In this document: positions 63,011 to 64,000 of the stretch, one piece after another | Layout of the letters: each line of letters begins with the position of its first letter | How positions within the stretch are numbered: position 1 is the first letter of the stretch | Assembly (NCBI GenBank): GCA_030068145.1 | Contig: JAPJBO010000307.1 | Coordinates: 1 to 64,000, forward strand | Direction of reading: 5' to 3' | Length of the DNA stretch: 64,000 nt | Origin: Diplonema papillatum | Taxonomy: Eukaryota; Euglenozoa; Diplonemea; Diplonemida; Diplonemidae | Notes under the pieces: generated by a model | The model's input: only the letters and a program-made list of their open reading frames with translations | What the model was told of the DNA's origin: nothing | Databases searched by the model: none | Made by a program: the position numbers and the translations under genes

Positions 63011-63942
63011 AAAAAAAATGAAAAAAGGGGGGGAAGGGACGCGTGGGGGCGCGTCGCCGACTCCCCCAGTTCGGGAAAAGGAGTCATGCCAGTATGGGAA
63101 AAGGGGGTCCTCCCCTCCTGGAAGCCCAGGGGCGGAAGGATCACTGCCCACTACCTCGCCTGATGGCCGAACACGCATGAAATGGAATGAGACCGGCAAA
63201 TGAAAGAGACTGGATATTCACGAGGCAAGGACGCTAGTCCCTCTAGCGAGTCAATTTCGAAATGAAACGCGGCATGCGCTCCTCTCTAGTGACGTAGCTA
63301 GCTAATCAGACATGCTTGTTAATTAGCCGGTTCAGCAGGAGAGTCTGCACATCGTGCTGAGCCTTGTGTGCGCACGGGGGCGTCGCTCGTCGCCTCGCCC
63401 GGGTGCAGCCTATCTCTGTTCAATGTCCTTCTGATTCTAGCCATTCCTTCCTGCAGGCGGGCAACACTCAACGTCTCTGCTTTTTCTCCGCGCGGCAAGG
63501 CGGTATTCGTCCAGCATTGGAGTTCCGAGCCATTCCTCTTCGTCAGTCATTTTGGTTGGGTGGGAAATGCAGTCTCTAGAAGCCTTCTCCAATGAAGACG
63601 TGAGCCAGACCCCCTTCGGTAGACCGTGATGCACTGTGGTGCACCGTGAAGGCTTGAGGTTAGAATGAAGAGAATCATCTGGCGACGGTCTGCATTAGTC
63701 ACTCAGGAGACTACCTTTTCGTGAACGTGCGCGAGGACGAAGCTGACAATGAGTGCAGCGGGCTTGCGGAAACACGACTCGGAGCGCCGTCGAAATATGC
63801 ACACCAACACTCAAAGAAAAGGGGTCTTGTTCATCACGTGCACAATGCAGCACAGGGTGTAAAACTTCTCTCAGGGGTTGTCTTTCCTGTGATCGCACGA
63901 GTTCGTTCGTGATTTGTTGTCAGTACCACATAGATGGCCGTT
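63011..63942. other. spacer without a supported gene
   Basis: G-rich stretch at 63023-63050, otherwise short frames on both strands with no domain. Confidence 0.4.
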
Positions 63943-63979
63943 ATATAACGTTATATAACGTTATATAACGTTATTCCCG
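63943..63979. repeat. 10-bp palindromic tandem GTTATATAAC, second locus
   Basis: Three copies of GTTATATAAC, preceded by CC and followed by GTTATTCCCGG. Same unit as 957-1034. Confidence 0.85.
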
Positions 63980-64000
63980 GAGTTATTTGTTACCCCCCCC

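Noticed and set aside
1..64000. Trypanosomatid origin suggested by the VIPER/TATE-like order
   Set aside because: Several genes need ordinary cis-introns and the window lacks dense unidirectional gene clusters, so this cannot be concluded.

Overview
This is a eukaryotic nuclear window. It has long repeat-rich spacers, genes with spliceosomal-type GT-AG introns, a secretory-type glycoside hydrolase, a pentatricopeptide protein and a retroelement with split direct repeats. It looks like a repeat-rich protist or microalgal genome. No name can be given from the sequence alone. Four inferred introns begin GTATGC or GTATCT; a fifth possible donor is GTTTGC.

Layout. 1-4.5 kb holds only repeats and small inverted-repeat elements. 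4.5-12.7 kb is an 11-bp minisatellite with an interspersed hairpin-bearing spacer. It is split at 8403-12235 by a complete tyrosine-recombinase retroelement (minus strand: small ORF1, recombinase, reverse transcriptase/RNase H) flanked by split direct repeats. 13-22 kb carries two almost identical GH5 endoglucanase genes, each with five copies of a six-cysteine module, separated by repeats and a deletion derivative of the retroelement. 23-24.2 kb is an inverted-repeat element filled with 11-bp and 10-bp minisatellites. 26.6-29.3 kb has a ubiquitin-protease-like ORF and a zinc-binding ORF. 31.1-33.4 kb has a PH-like/coiled-coil gene with a broken duplicate. 36-38.8 kb holds an 18S rRNA fragment, a two-exon Nudix hydrolase with a reduplicated 3' end, and a GH5 relic.

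40.7-45.9 kb is a 5.2-kb DNA transposon. It has 26-bp terminal inverted repeats, a 5-bp target duplication, an integrase-like transposase and a 2-kb array of 41-bp repeats. Uninterrupted copies of its target repeat occur elsewhere in the window. 46.3-48 kb is a PPR gene followed by a 181-bp satellite. 53.2-55.7 kb is a foldback element whose arms are made of 22-bp palindromic repeats. 55.7-56.2 kb holds a ubiquitin-protease C-terminal fragment. 58.3-59.1 kb holds a GT31 (core-1 galactosyltransferase-like) gene cut off at its 3' end. The remaining sequence to 64 kb is tandem repeats and interspersed elements.

The conventional genes do not form a pathway. The coherent themes are (i) secreted beta-glucan hydrolysis by the GH5 pair and its debris, and (ii) a dense ecology of transposable elements. 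Many of these elements end in G/C homopolymers and carry minisatellites with a period close to one DNA helical turn.
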